Assembly (NCBI GenBank): GCA_910585215.1
Contig: CAJUDQ010000014.1
Location: forward strand, 1-28,826
DNA from: an uncultured Lachnospiraceae bacterium
GTDB lineage: Bacteria; Bacillota; Clostridia; Lachnospirales; Lachnospiraceae
DNA: 28,826 bases
Reading direction: 5' to 3'
In this document: piece by piece, positions 8,090 through 16,379 of the stretch
How positions within the stretch are numbered: position 1 is the first letter of the stretch
How the letters are laid out: each line of letters starts with the position of its first letter
The notes under the pieces: model-generated
What the model was told of the DNA's origin: nothing
The model's database searches: none
Seen by the model: only the letters and a program-made list of their open reading frames with translations
Position numbers and translations under genes: made by a program

Positions 8090-9523
8090 ATGAATAAAAA
8101 ATTATTTCTAGTTTTTATATTAAGTGCGATTACCGGCTCTATGCTGCTTCTTATGTTGGTTCTGGGAGATTATATGAAGGGACCTGAACTGATTTTACAC
8201 AATGTAACAGTGGAATTAAACGAGGAAGTCAGCGCATGGTCTTTTGTGACAGAGTGTTCCGAAAAAAATGCTTCTGTAAGATATGTAACAACGCCGGATT
8301 TTAAAGTTCCGGGAGGTCAGGAAATTCAGATAGAAGCAGTTGATTCAAAAGGAAGAACCACTGTAAAAAAGGCCATGCTTCGGGTAAATATTATAAAACA
8401 TGGTTTGAAGCTTGAAGCGACAGGGGAAGAAATAAAAGCAACGGACCTTGTAGTCAATGAAATCGAACCCTCTGAAGTATCCTTTAAATACAAACCGATT
8501 ACACTCAGCCATGTAGGAGAATATGACATTGCTCTTTTGTATCGCGGTGTGGAATACAGCGAAAGTATTATGGTCATTGATACAAAAGTGCCACAGGTAG
8601 TTCTGAAGGAAGAAATAACCGGATGGCAGCTTCATGAGTTTGACCCAATGACCGCGGTAGAATCCATTTCGGATGCCACAGAGGTAAAGGCGGAGGTAAA
8701 GGGACTGCTTGATACTGCCACAGCGGGGGAATATCCGGTTATTCTTGCATTTACAGATGAAGGGGGAAATGTGGCGGAATATACAGTGACAGTCAGAATT
8801 ATTCCTGATACAGAACCTCCGGTGATACAGGGGGCTTCTGACCGTGAATATTATATTGGAGAAACGATTTCCTATCTTGAGGGAGTGACTGCCAGAGATG
8901 CAATTGATGGAAACTGTGATGTTCAGGTGGATAATTCAAAGATAAATACGGAAAAGGAAGGGCAATATGAAATTTTATATTATGCAAAGGATCTTTCAGG
9001 AAACAGAGCAGAATTGAAAGTTCTGTTTACCATAAAAAAAATGACAGCTACAGAAGAAAGACTGAATAGCAAAGCAGATGAGATATTGGCAGAGATTACA
9101 GAGCCCTCCATGAGTTTGTCAAGAAAGGCATATGCAGTGTACAATTATGCATATTCAAATATTCAGTATACTGGAACTTCGGATAAATCAGACTGGCAGG
9201 CAGAAGCGTATCGGGGAATGATTGACTTAAACGGTGACTGTTTTACCTATTTTTCTGTATGCAAAATTTTATTGAATAAGCTTGGAATTGAAACAATGGA
9301 TATTACAAGAGAAGGCGGAAGTGCAGAGCATTACTGGTTGATGGTTCATCTGGGCAATGGCTGGTATCATTTTGATGCCACAAGAAGGAATGTTTATTTT
9401 GACGGCTTCATGGCAAGAGATGAGGATGTCAGAGCTTATACACAGCAGGTGGGAGATAATTATTATACTTATGATACTACAAAATATCCGGCTACTCCGA
9501 CAGAGAAATTTCTTTTAGAATAG
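8090..9523 (+). CDS. Membrane-anchored transglutaminase-like protein with Ig-like repeats
   Basis: This is a 477-residue surface or periwall protein. Residues 5-25 form one hydrophobic segment that acts as an uncleaved anchor or signal. Residues about 30-315 look like bacterial Ig-like/DUF5011-type beta domains; the best defined (about 240-316) has TEPPVI..., YYIGE, AIDGNCDV and GQYEILYYAKDLSGN. The C-terminal third is a transglutaminase/cysteine-protease fold with Cys384 (NGDCFTYF), His414 (AEHYWLMV) and Asp429 (HFDATRR), a complete triad. The substrate is unknown; related proteins are often linked to wall or peptide processing. The ribosome binding site is weak. It is followed 41 nt later by a lipoprotein gene, likely the same transcript. 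The domain call is firm, the role is not. Confidence 0.88.
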   Translation: MNKKLFLVFILSAITGSMLLLMLVLGDYMKGPELILHNVTVELNEEVSAWSFVTECSEKNASVRYVTTPDFKVPGGQEIQIEAVDSKGRTTVKKAMLRVNIIKHGLKLEATGEEIKATDLVVNEIEPSEVSFKYKPITLSHVGEYDIALLYRGVEYSESIMVIDTKVPQVVLKEEITGWQLHEFDPMTAVESISDATEVKAEVKGLLDTATAGEYPVILAFTDEGGNVAEYTVTVRIIPDTEPPVIQGASDREYYIGETISYLEGVTARDAIDGNCDVQVDNSKINTEKEGQYEILYYAKDLSGNRAELKVLFTIKKMTATEERLNSKADEILAEITEPSMSLSRKAYAVYNYAYSNIQYTGTSDKSDWQAEAYRGMIDLNGDCFTYFSVCKILLNKLGIETMDITREGGSAEHYWLMVHLGNGWYHFDATRRNVYFDGFMARDEDVRAYTQQVGDNYYTYDTTKYPATPTEKFLLE

Positions 9524-9564
9524 GCCGTATCAGACAGGTTCGATAAAGAAAGAGGACAGATGGA

Positions 9565-10077
9565 ATGAAAAAACTAAAAATGACAGTATTCTGCATAATG
9601 GCAATAGTATATATTCTGTGTGCATGTGAAAAACAGTCCTCTTCCAAAGAGAAGGAAAAAGAAGAGAAAAAAACATCTGCACAGGAAGTTTATTATTATC
9701 AATATGAAGACCACAGGGTTTTTCTTGGTCAGAAAATAGAAGAGGCTGTTATGGTGCTTGGAGATGCTTATGAATATTTTGAGGCTCCAAGCTGTGCAGC
9801 ACAGGGAATGGATATGTTTTATTATTATCAGAATCTTACTGTCAGGGCAAATGAAATAGAAGGGGAAAAGGTGGTTACAGAGATTTCTTTTAAGAATGAT
9901 ACTGTTGCGACACCGGAAGGAATACGAATTTCATCTTCTTATGCAGATGTGGTAGGAAAATATGGAAGTGAGTACAGGAGAAATGGAACAGCAATCGAAT
10001 ATATAATGGGAAATGTAATGCTGATGTTTGATATGAAGGATGGGAAAGTGGCAGCAATTGTATATCAATATAAATAA
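9565..10077 (+). CDS. Hypothetical lipoprotein
   Basis: This 170-residue exported lipoprotein has a positively charged N-terminus, a hydrophobic core and a lipobox LCAC, with the modified cysteine at residue 21. A Lys/Glu/Ser-rich linker (22-40) precedes a globular part. The mature domain has two similar-looking halves, one around GQKIEEAVMVLGDAY and one around GIRISSSYADVVGKYGSEY. That arrangement resembles small SmpA/BLIP-like folds, but the resemblance is only by eye. An AGAGG ribosome binding site lies about 10 nt upstream. It sits directly after the transglutaminase-like gene, suggesting both act at the cell surface. I do not recognise a named family. Confidence 0.75.
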   Translation: MKKLKMTVFCIMAIVYILCACEKQSSSKEKEKEEKKTSAQEVYYYQYEDHRVFLGQKIEEAVMVLGDAYEYFEAPSCAAQGMDMFYYYQNLTVRANEIEGEKVVTEISFKNDTVATPEGIRISSSYADVVGKYGSEYRRNGTAIEYIMGNVMLMFDMKDGKVAAIVYQYK

Positions 10078-10080
10078 TGG

Positions 10081-10109
10081 TTGCCTAATCCTCTGGAATT
10101 ATGTATAAT
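10081..10109 (+). promoter_or_regulatory. Promoter of the PilZ gene (possibly also purF)
   Basis: TTGCCT (10081-10086) and TATAAT (10104-10109) are separated by 17 bp. The predicted start near 10116 lies 37 nt before the PilZ ATG. No terminator separates the PilZ gene from purF, so this promoter may serve both. Confidence 0.65.
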
Positions 10110-10152
10110 GAACATATTTCTAAAATAAATAAATAGAACAGGAGAAACTATT

Positions 10153-10506
10153 ATGTCTGAACAGAAAAGATGCAAGCGTATACCGATTGAAATCAAATTA
10201 AATATCTCGGATTTATTTAAACAGGACAATGTAAAGATAAAGAATATCGATGCTCCGATTACTGTAAAAAATATTTCTAAGACCGGAGCAGGTTTTGAAA
10301 CAGAAGCAATTCTTCCTGTAGGATATTACTTCAATGCCAAAATAGAGCTTGGCAATCAGGAATCTTCTTTATTTGTAGTACTTCAGATAGTCAGAGCCGA
10401 GGAGAGAGGCGACAAAATGTTTTATGGCAGTCAGTTTGTGGGACGTGCGGAAATTCTTGATTTTATTTTTGACGATTATGATGAGGCACTTGGAGAACTG
10501 GAATAG
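10153..10506 (+). CDS. PilZ domain protein (probable cyclic di-GMP receptor)
   Basis: This 117-residue protein consists of a single PilZ beta-barrel. The N-terminal basic motif is KRCKR (5-9), a variant of the canonical RxxxR with Lys in the first position. The second ligand motif NISKTG (40-45) fits the (D/N)xSxxG consensus. PilZ proteins bind cyclic di-GMP and modulate motility, surface or enzyme functions; the target is unknown here. AGGAGA lies about 8 nt before the ATG. It has its own promoter and lies 37 nt before purF, an unusual pairing that probably reflects shared transcription rather than shared function. Confidence 0.85.
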   Translation: MSEQKRCKRIPIEIKLNISDLFKQDNVKIKNIDAPITVKNISKTGAGFETEAILPVGYYFNAKIELGNQESSLFVVLQIVRAEERGDKMFYGSQFVGRAEILDFIFDDYDEALGELE

Positions 10507-10543
10507 AAAAGTTTTGGCAGAAACATGGAGGATAAAATAACAA

Positions 10544-11977
10544 ATGCAGGTACAGGAAGATTTAGAAGATTGTTTACGGGAAGAATGTGGAGTATTTGGC
10601 ATCTATGATTTAGATGGAAATGATGTGGCTTCTACCATATATTATGGACTGTTTGCACTGCAGCATCGGGGACAGGAAAGTTGTGGAATCGCTGTCAGTG
10701 ATACAAATGGCCCCAAGGGAAAGGCAAGTATTTTAAAAGGAATGGGGCTTGTCAATGAGGTGTTTGTACAGGAGGACCTTGAAAAACTGACAGGGAATAT
10801 CGGTATAGGACATGTTCGCTATTCCACTGCCGGAAGCAGTACAAGGGAGAATGCACAGCCGCTTTTGCTTAATTATATTAAGGGAACCCTGGGACTGGCC
10901 CATAATGGAAATTTGATTAATACTCCCGAGCTTCGAAGAGAGCTGGAACGCACCGGTGCTATTTTTCAGACAACGATTGATTCTGAGGTTATCGCCTATC
11001 ACATCGCCAGAGAAAGAGTGAATACACATAGCGTCGAACAGGCGGTGAATCTGGCAATGAGAAAGATAAAGGGAGCTTATTCTCTGATTGTCATGAGTCC
11101 GCGAAAGCTGATAGGAGCAAGAGACCCGTTTGGTTTTAAACCACTGTGTATAGGAAAGAGAGAGCATGCATATATTCTTGCTTCGGAAACCTGTGCACTG
11201 GATACAATCAGCGCAGAATATGTGCGCGATGTAGAGCCTGGAGAAATTGTAACTATTACAAAAGACGGTATTGTCTCGGACACTTCCTTGTGTATTCCAA
11301 AGGAAATGGAGGCAAGATGTATCTTTGAATATATTTATTTTGCAAGACCAGACAGTATCATAGACAATGTATCTGTATACAATTCAAGAATTACTGCTGG
11401 AAAATATCTGGCTGTCGACAGCCCTGTAGAGGCGGATGTTGTAGTAGGTGTGCCAGAGTCAGGCAATGCCGCTGCGCTTGGATACTCTCTGCAGTCGGGT
11501 ATTCCTTATGGAACTGCATTTGTCAAAAACGGCTATGTGGGAAGGACCTTTATCAAGCCCAAGCAGAGTAATCGGGAATCAAGTGTAAAAGTAAAATTAA
11601 ATGTACTAAAAGAAGCTGTAAACGGAAAAAGAGTTATTATGATTGATGATTCTATTGTAAGAGGAACCACCAGTGGAAGAATTGTAAAAATGCTTCGGGA
11701 AGCAGGAGCTTGTGAGGTACATGTGCGGATATCTTCTCCGCCGTTTTTGCATGAATGTTATTTTGGTACTGATATACCTTCCAGAGAGCAGCTGATTGCT
11801 TATCATCACAGTATTCAGGAAATCTGTGAAATAATTGGAGCAGATTCTCTGGGGTATTTGAAGCAGGAGCGATTGAAGAAAATGGTAAATGACCTATCCA
11901 TATGTACCGGTTGTTTTGACGGAAATTATCCGCTGGAGCCTCCCAAAGAGGATATCCGTGGAGAATATCAAAAATAA
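10544..11977 (+). CDS. purF: Amidophosphoribosyltransferase
   Basis: This 477-residue enzyme catalyses the first committed step of purine synthesis: PRPP plus glutamine gives phosphoribosylamine. The N-terminal glutaminase domain begins at Cys15 (EECGVFGIYD), implying removal of a 14-residue propeptide as in the Bacillus-type enzyme. The phosphoribosyltransferase domain has the PRPP loop VIMIDDSIVRGTT (364-376). Cys259, Cys405, Cys454 and Cys457 match the four ligands of the oxygen-sensitive [4Fe-4S] cluster. The ribosome binding site GGAGG is about 12 nt from the ATG, somewhat long. purB follows after about 30 nt, so the two are likely cotranscribed. No PurR-box or purine riboswitch was recognised upstream. 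Confidence 0.98.
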   Translation: MQVQEDLEDCLREECGVFGIYDLDGNDVASTIYYGLFALQHRGQESCGIAVSDTNGPKGKASILKGMGLVNEVFVQEDLEKLTGNIGIGHVRYSTAGSSTRENAQPLLLNYIKGTLGLAHNGNLINTPELRRELERTGAIFQTTIDSEVIAYHIARERVNTHSVEQAVNLAMRKIKGAYSLIVMSPRKLIGARDPFGFKPLCIGKREHAYILASETCALDTISAEYVRDVEPGEIVTITKDGIVSDTSLCIPKEMEARCIFEYIYFARPDSIIDNVSVYNSRITAGKYLAVDSPVEADVVVGVPESGNAAALGYSLQSGIPYGTAFVKNGYVGRTFIKPKQSNRESSVKVKLNVLKEAVNGKRVIMIDDSIVRGTTSGRIVKMLREAGACEVHVRISSPPFLHECYFGTDIPSREQLIAYHHSIQEICEIIGADSLGYLKQERLKKMVNDLSICTGCFDGNYPLEPPKEDIRGEYQK

Positions 11978-12010
11978 TAGATAGAGCATATGCTTAGAAA
12001 TGAGGTAAAA

Positions 12011-13441
12011 ATGTACGACAAATATGTGAGTCCTTTATCGGAAAGATATGCAAGCAAGGAAATGCAGTATATATTTTCGCCGGATATGAAATTTCGGACA
12101 TGGAGAAAACTGTGGATTGCTCTTGCAGAGACAGAAAAAGAACTGGGACTTGATATCACAGAGGAACAGATTGCAGAGATGAAGGAACATCAGGATGAAA
12201 TCAATTATGATGTGGCAAAGGAGAGGGAAAAGCTTGTACGTCACGATGTTATGAGTCATGTACATGCCTATGGCGTACAGTGTCCAAAGGCAAAGGGAAT
12301 TATTCATCTGGGAGCAACAAGCTGTTATGTAGGAGATAACACGGATATTATTATTATGAAAGAGGCATTACAGCTGGTAAAGAAAAAGCTGGTAAATGTT
12401 ATCAATGAATTGGCAAAATTCGCAGATAAATATAAGGCACAACCAACACTTGCCTTTACTCATTTTCAGCCGGCACAGCCGACAACTGTAGGCAAGAGAG
12501 CATCTTTGTGGCTGATGGAGTTAAAACTGGATTATGATGATTTGTGCTATGTTCTGAATAATATGATGCTTCTTGGCTGTAAGGGAACCACTGGAACACA
12601 GGCAAGCTTTATGGAATTGTTTGAAGGAAATCAGGAGAAAGTCAAAAAAGTTGATACCATGATTGCAGAAAAAATGGGATTTCACAAATGCTTTCCGGTA
12701 TCAGGACAGACTTATTCCAGAAAAATGGATACCAGAGTGGCGAATCTGCTGGCTGGCATTGCGCAGAGCGCACATAAATTTTCCAATGATATCCGGCTTT
12801 TGCAGCACTTAAAAGAAATTGAAGAGCCGTTTGAGAAAAATCAGATAGGTTCCTCGGCAATGGCTTATAAAAGAAATCCAATGAGAAGTGAAAGAATCGC
12901 ATCTCTTGCGAGATATGTGATGATAGATGCATTAAATCCGGCAATTACTGCCGCTACACAGTGGTTTGAAAGAACTCTGGACGACTCTGCAAATAAGAGG
13001 CTCAGTATTCCGGAAGCTTTTCTCGCAATAGATGGAATTTTGGATTTGTATCTGAATGTGGTAGATGGTCTGGTGGTTTATGACAAAGTTATCACGAAAC
13101 GACTGATGAGTGAACTTCCGTTTATGGCGACAGAGAATATTATGATGGATGCGGTAAAAGCAGGCGGCGACAGGCAGGAACTGCATGAAAAAATCAGAGA
13201 GCTTTCCATGGAGGCTGGAAAAAATGTGAAGCAGAACGGAATGGAGAATAATCTTCTTGAGCTGATTGCAGAAGATGAATCTTTTGGATTAAGTTTTGCA
13301 GATTTGGAGAAAACCATGAATCCTGAAAATTATATCGGACGCTCCAAAGAGCAGGTGGAAGAGTTTCTTTCAGAAGAAATCCGGCCAATTCTGGAGGAAA
13401 ATAAAGATTTGCTGGGAATGACGGCGGAAATCAGCGTATAA
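12011..13441 (+). CDS. purB: Adenylosuccinate lyase
   Basis: This is a 476-residue member of the fumarase/aspartase superfamily that cleaves SAICAR to AICAR and adenylosuccinate to AMP. The superfamily signature GSSAMAYKRNP occupies residues 280-290 and includes the mobile catalytic-serine loop. HDVMSHVHAY and THFQPAQPTT are the other conserved blocks. The protein is of the longer (about 475-480 residue) PurB subclass rather than the 430-residue Bacillus type. I start at ATG 12011, which is preceded by GAGGT; an in-frame ATG at 11990 lacks a ribosome binding site. It is cotranscribed with purF and ends before a strong bidirectional terminator at 13451. Confidence 0.97.
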   Translation: MYDKYVSPLSERYASKEMQYIFSPDMKFRTWRKLWIALAETEKELGLDITEEQIAEMKEHQDEINYDVAKEREKLVRHDVMSHVHAYGVQCPKAKGIIHLGATSCYVGDNTDIIIMKEALQLVKKKLVNVINELAKFADKYKAQPTLAFTHFQPAQPTTVGKRASLWLMELKLDYDDLCYVLNNMMLLGCKGTTGTQASFMELFEGNQEKVKKVDTMIAEKMGFHKCFPVSGQTYSRKMDTRVANLLAGIAQSAHKFSNDIRLLQHLKEIEEPFEKNQIGSSAMAYKRNPMRSERIASLARYVMIDALNPAITAATQWFERTLDDSANKRLSIPEAFLAIDGILDLYLNVVDGLVVYDKVITKRLMSELPFMATENIMMDAVKAGGDRQELHEKIRELSMEAGKNVKQNGMENNLLELIAEDESFGLSFADLEKTMNPENYIGRSKEQVEEFLSEEIRPILEENKDLLGMTAEISV

Positions 13442-13450
13442 TTCATATAA

Positions 13451-13500
13451 AAAATAGTTCTTTTGTGTCAGTATAACTAAAATACAAAAGAACTATTTTT
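13451..13500. terminator. Bidirectional intrinsic terminator between purB and the convergent gene
   Basis: A perfect 16-bp stem (13451-13466 with 13484-13499) has an A-rich left flank and a T-rich right flank, so it carries a T tract on both strands. It serves purB on the plus strand and the small minus-strand gene ending at 13540. Confidence 0.88.
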
Positions 13501-13539
13501 GTTCAGGAATCAACCTGCGACAGATTCAATTCAGTATGT

Positions 13540-13962
13540 TTATAATCCTGCATGTTTGTGAATAATATTACAAATACTATTCATATCCTCATAATCCTCT
13601 CCAAAGGTGTCAAGATTATATTCAATCATCGTTGCTGCAAACATGCCGAAATATGATTTTAAGTGATGCTGTGGAAGTTTCATCATATCTTTTGTAAAGA
13701 CTTTCGACAGAGATTTGTTCTGAAAAAATTCTCCAAAAATCCATGTAATCAAAATACAGAGTCGAACTTCAAAATATGCAGATACGTCACCGGTATAATT
13801 TACATATCCCTTTATACGGCTTTTTAAAAGCTGATAATCCTCCTCTGTAACAGGAAAAATTTTGATTGCCAAAATAAGACTTCCTTTATGATTTAAACAA
13901 TATCCTTCCAGAATATCGTTCATTTCCTGTAAAGTCATTTCAGGTTTAAATAAGTTACTCAT
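13540..13962 (-). CDS. Hypothetical 140-residue protein
   Basis: I do not recognise this family. The protein is soluble, with no signal peptide. An N-terminal helical part (TLQEMNDILEGYCLNHKG) is followed by an alpha/beta-looking middle and a hydrophobic helix (FEVRLCILITWIFGEFF) that probably packs inside. The C-terminus is rich in aromatic and His residues (LPQHHLKSYFGMF..., ICNIIHKHAGL). I choose the ATG at 13962 because AGAGGTGG lies 6-8 nt upstream; the GTG four codons earlier would overlap that ribosome binding site. It is a single-gene unit with a near-consensus promoter and a shared terminator, inserted on the opposite strand between purB and purA. The good ribosome binding site, promoter and terminator support a real gene. 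Confidence 0.75.
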   Translation of the reverse strand: MSNLFKPEMTLQEMNDILEGYCLNHKGSLILAIKIFPVTEEDYQLLKSRIKGYVNYTGDVSAYFEVRLCILITWIFGEFFQNKSLSKVFTKDMMKLPQHHLKSYFGMFAATMIEYNLDTFGEDYEDMNSICNIIHKHAGL

Positions 13963-14013
13963 AGTAGCCACCTCTTTTCATATGTCAAAAAACACGAACT
14001 AATTTATAAAGCT

Positions 14014-14042
14014 ATTATAGTATAATTTTCTTTAAAAATCAA
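14014..14042 (-). promoter_or_regulatory. Promoter of the minus-strand gene
   Basis: Read on the minus strand, TTGATT (14042-14037) and TATAAT (14019-14014) are 17 bp apart. The predicted start near 14007 lies about 45 nt before the ATG. It is back to back with the purA promoter; the two -35 boxes are only 10 bp apart. Confidence 0.7.
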
Positions 14043-14052
14043 TACGAAACAA

Positions 14053-14081
14053 TTTACTTATACGAAAAAATGTGGTAATAT
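14053..14081 (+). promoter_or_regulatory. purA promoter with extended -10
   Basis: TTTACT (14053-14058) and TAATAT (14076-14081) are 17 bp apart, and TGG immediately precedes the -10, giving a TGn extension. The predicted start near 14088 leaves a leader of about 85 nt before purA. Confidence 0.6.
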
Positions 14082-14094
14082 TGAAGCGGTGTTT

Positions 14095-14160
14095 TGTGGA
14101 AGTTTTAAAACAAAAGAAAGGAAAATGCATGCGCACATTTTCTTCCACATCTGCGTGCAT
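14095..14160 (+). promoter_or_regulatory. Structured purA leader with competing hairpins
   Basis: TGTGGAAG (14095-14102) can pair with CTTCCACA (14142-14149), enclosing a GAAAATG (14121-14127)/CATTTTC (14136-14142) hairpin. Alternatively ATGCA..CGCA (14125-14135) can pair with TGCGTGCAT (14152-14160), which sits just before the weak purA ribosome binding site. The folds share bases and cannot coexist. This suggests control of purA translation, but no known riboswitch class was recognised. Confidence 0.4.
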
Positions 14161-14171
14161 AGGTTATAAAA

Positions 14172-15446
14172 ATGGTAAGAGCAGTAGTAGGAGCTAACTG
14201 GGGTGATGAAGGAAAAGGCAAGATTACGGACATGCTTGCAGAAAACTCTGATATTATTGTCAGATTTCAGGGTGGAAGCAATGCGGGACATACCATTGTA
14301 AACGATTATGGAAAGTTTGCACTTCATATCCTGCCTTCCGGTATTTTTTACGGCCATACAACAAGTATTATTGGCAATGGTGTTGCTTTTAGTGTTCCGG
14401 CATTCTTTAACGAAATAAATGAGCTGGTGGAGAGAGGCGTGCCAAAACCGAAGGTTCTGATTTCCAACAGAGCGCAGATTGTAATGCCGTATCATATTTT
14501 GTTTGATGAATGTGAGGAGGAGAGACTAGGCAAAAAGTCCTTTGGTTCCACAAAGTCAGGGATTGCACCGTTTTATTCTGACAAATATTCCAAAGTAGGC
14601 TTTCAGGTATCAGAATTATTTGATGAGGGAAGATTAAGAGAGCATGTAAAGAGTGTTTGTGAGCAGAAGGATATCATTCTTCAGCATATGTACCACAAGG
14701 AACCGATAAATCAGGAAGAGCTTATAAATACTCTTTTTGAATATAGAGATATGGTTGAACCATATGTGTGTGATACAGCGGCATTTCTTCGGGATGCCAT
14801 CCGTGAGGGAAAAACCATTTTGCTAGAAGGACAGCTTGGTACTTTAAAGGACCCTGATTTCGGTATTTATCCAATGGTAACATCCTCTTCTACACTGGCA
14901 GCATACGGTGCGATTGGCGCAGGAATTCCTCCGTATGAAATTAAGGATATTATTGCAGTAGTAAAGGCGTATTCAAGTGCAGTCGGTGCAGGGGAATTTG
15001 TCAGTGAGCTTCATGGCAAAGAGGCCGATGAGCTTCGAAACCGTGGAGGAGACGGCGGAGAATTTGGTGCAACAACAGGACGTCCAAGACGTGTAGGCTG
15101 GCTGGATACTGTCGCATCCAGATATGGCGCACATATGCAGAGCGCTACGCAGGTAGCCCTGACCGTGTTGGATGTGCTTGGATATTTAGAGGAAATTCCT
15201 GTTTGTACCGCTTATGAGATTGATGGCGAAATCACAAAGGATTTCCCTGTCACAGCAAGACTTGCAAAGGCAAAACCGGTATTTACAGTACTTCCAGGCT
15301 GGAAATGTGATATCAGAGGAATTCAAAAATATGAGGACCTTCCAGAAAACTGCAGAAAATATATTGAATTTGTAGAAAAAGAAATCGGCGTAAGGATTAC
15401 TATGGTATCAAATGGTCCAGGACGCAGCGATATCATCTACAGGTAA
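14172..15446 (+). CDS. purA: Adenylosuccinate synthetase
   Basis: This 424-residue GTP-dependent enzyme joins IMP and aspartate to adenylosuccinate, the step before PurB makes AMP. The N-terminal GDEGKG loop (11-16, with catalytic Asp12) and GSNAGHT (35-41, with His40) are intact, and the conserved GATTGRPRRVGW block is visible. The length is normal. The ribosome binding site (AGG, about 9 nt upstream) is weak and follows a leader with competing stems. The gene has its own promoter and is separated from purF-purB by a convergent gene. It is followed 8 nt after its stop by a small membrane protein gene, then a SEC-C gene, likely one transcript. Confidence 0.98.
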   Translation: MVRAVVGANWGDEGKGKITDMLAENSDIIVRFQGGSNAGHTIVNDYGKFALHILPSGIFYGHTTSIIGNGVAFSVPAFFNEINELVERGVPKPKVLISNRAQIVMPYHILFDECEEERLGKKSFGSTKSGIAPFYSDKYSKVGFQVSELFDEGRLREHVKSVCEQKDIILQHMYHKEPINQEELINTLFEYRDMVEPYVCDTAAFLRDAIREGKTILLEGQLGTLKDPDFGIYPMVTSSSTLAAYGAIGAGIPPYEIKDIIAVVKAYSSAVGAGEFVSELHGKEADELRNRGGDGGEFGATTGRPRRVGWLDTVASRYGAHMQSATQVALTVLDVLGYLEEIPVCTAYEIDGEITKDFPVTARLAKAKPVFTVLPGWKCDIRGIQKYEDLPENCRKYIEFVEKEIGVRITMVSNGPGRSDIIYR

Positions 15447-15454
15447 ATCAAAAC

Positions 15455-15706
15455 ATGAAAACAAAAATAAAGAGAATATTTGCAATTATTATGGTAGTAT
15501 TTCTTCTCAGCCTTTATGTCTGGTCTTTTATCGCAGCGCTTCTGGCAAGGCCGGAGGCAAACAGAATGTTCTGGGCAGCAGTATTTACTACAATCTTTCT
15601 GCCTATACTGTTTTATGTTTTTATATGGGTTGCAGATTTGGTAAGAGGAAAAGGTGTGGAGAAATCATTAGAAGAAAATAATACAATAGAAAATAATAGA
15701 AAGTAA
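15455..15706 (+). CDS. Small two-TM membrane protein, unknown function
   Basis: This 83-residue protein has a basic N-terminus and two clear membrane helices (about 8-30 and 39-64), followed by a charged Glu/Asn-rich tail. I do not recognise a named family. It starts 8 nt after the purA stop, with only AGG about 11 nt upstream as a ribosome binding site, so it probably depends on translation of purA. The SEC-C gene follows after 13 nt. Tight spacing on both sides and a plausible membrane topology support it. The overlapping frame beginning at 15412 is low-complexity and was not called. Confidence 0.75.
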   Translation: MKTKIKRIFAIIMVVFLLSLYVWSFIAALLARPEANRMFWAAVFTTIFLPILFYVFIWVADLVRGKGVEKSLEENNTIENNRK

Positions 15707-15719
15707 AAGGTAGAGGAAA

Positions 15720-16247
15720 ATGGCAGAACAACAAGAAAAGGAATATTCCTTACTCGAAATATGGCGCGGAAACGCATATGCAGCGCAGAAAAGTCAGAAA
15801 GAGTCAAATGAATTCTGGAACAGATATTTTCAGATTGAAAAGGGTATTTATGAAAAGATTCTGGCAGAACCGGAAGTGGTGGTACAGGGAACAGTAAAGG
15901 AGCTGGCAGAAAAATATGGCGTAGAATTGCTTGTGATGGTCGGTTTTCTGGACGGGATTAATGAAAGTTTGATTCAGCCAAATCCAATTGAGACCATGAC
16001 AGAGGATACTGTGGTCAATTTGGGATATGACCGTGAGCTGCTTTATAAAAATATGGTAGAGGCGAAAGCGGAGTGGCTTTATACATTGGAAGCATGGAAT
16101 ACTCTGATTCCAAGTGATGAGAGACGTAAAGAGCTGTATAAGGAACAAAAGAGTTCCCATACAATTGTAAAGGATAAGAAGGTTGGAAGAAATGATCCTT
16201 GTCCTTGCGGAAGCGGCAAAAAATACAAGCATTGCTGCGGAAGATAA
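15720..16247 (+). CDS. SEC-C metal-binding domain protein
   Basis: This 175-residue cytoplasmic protein has a helical N-terminal domain (about 1-135) that I cannot assign, and a C-terminal SEC-C zinc motif (GRNDPCPCGSGKKYKHCC) with ligands Cys161, Cys163, His171 and Cys172. SEC-C motifs occur at the end of SecA, where they contact SecB and ribosomes, and on many stand-alone proteins of unknown role. AGAGGAAA directly precedes the ATG. It is the third gene of the purA transcript; no terminator is evident before the lipid kinase gene 130 nt downstream. Confidence 0.85.
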   Translation: MAEQQEKEYSLLEIWRGNAYAAQKSQKESNEFWNRYFQIEKGIYEKILAEPEVVVQGTVKELAEKYGVELLVMVGFLDGINESLIQPNPIETMTEDTVVNLGYDRELLYKNMVEAKAEWLYTLEAWNTLIPSDERRKELYKEQKSSHTIVKDKKVGRNDPCPCGSGKKYKHCCGR

Positions 16248-16379
16248 AGGTGAAACAGTTGCTTTTTATTAATATCTTGCAAAAATTTCTTCCATGCATA
16301 TTATATAGTAATATAGAACAGAATAAAGAGTAAGTTTATGTCAGAAAAGGATTCATTTGTTACAACAGGAGGAATTAAA

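Noticed and set aside
11990..12010. Earlier purB start adding seven residues
   Set aside because: No ribosome binding site precedes it, while GAGGT precedes ATG 12011 and the family N-terminus starts there.
15412..15681. 89-codon frame overlapping the small two-TM gene
   Set aside because: It is an alternative frame of the purA end and the two-TM gene. It lacks a ribosome binding site and has low-complexity content.
16277..16310. Promoter for the lipid kinase gene (TTGCAA with an AT-rich -10)
   Set aside because: The -10 candidates ATTATA and TTATAT are poor or at suboptimal spacing; the evidence is too weak to list.
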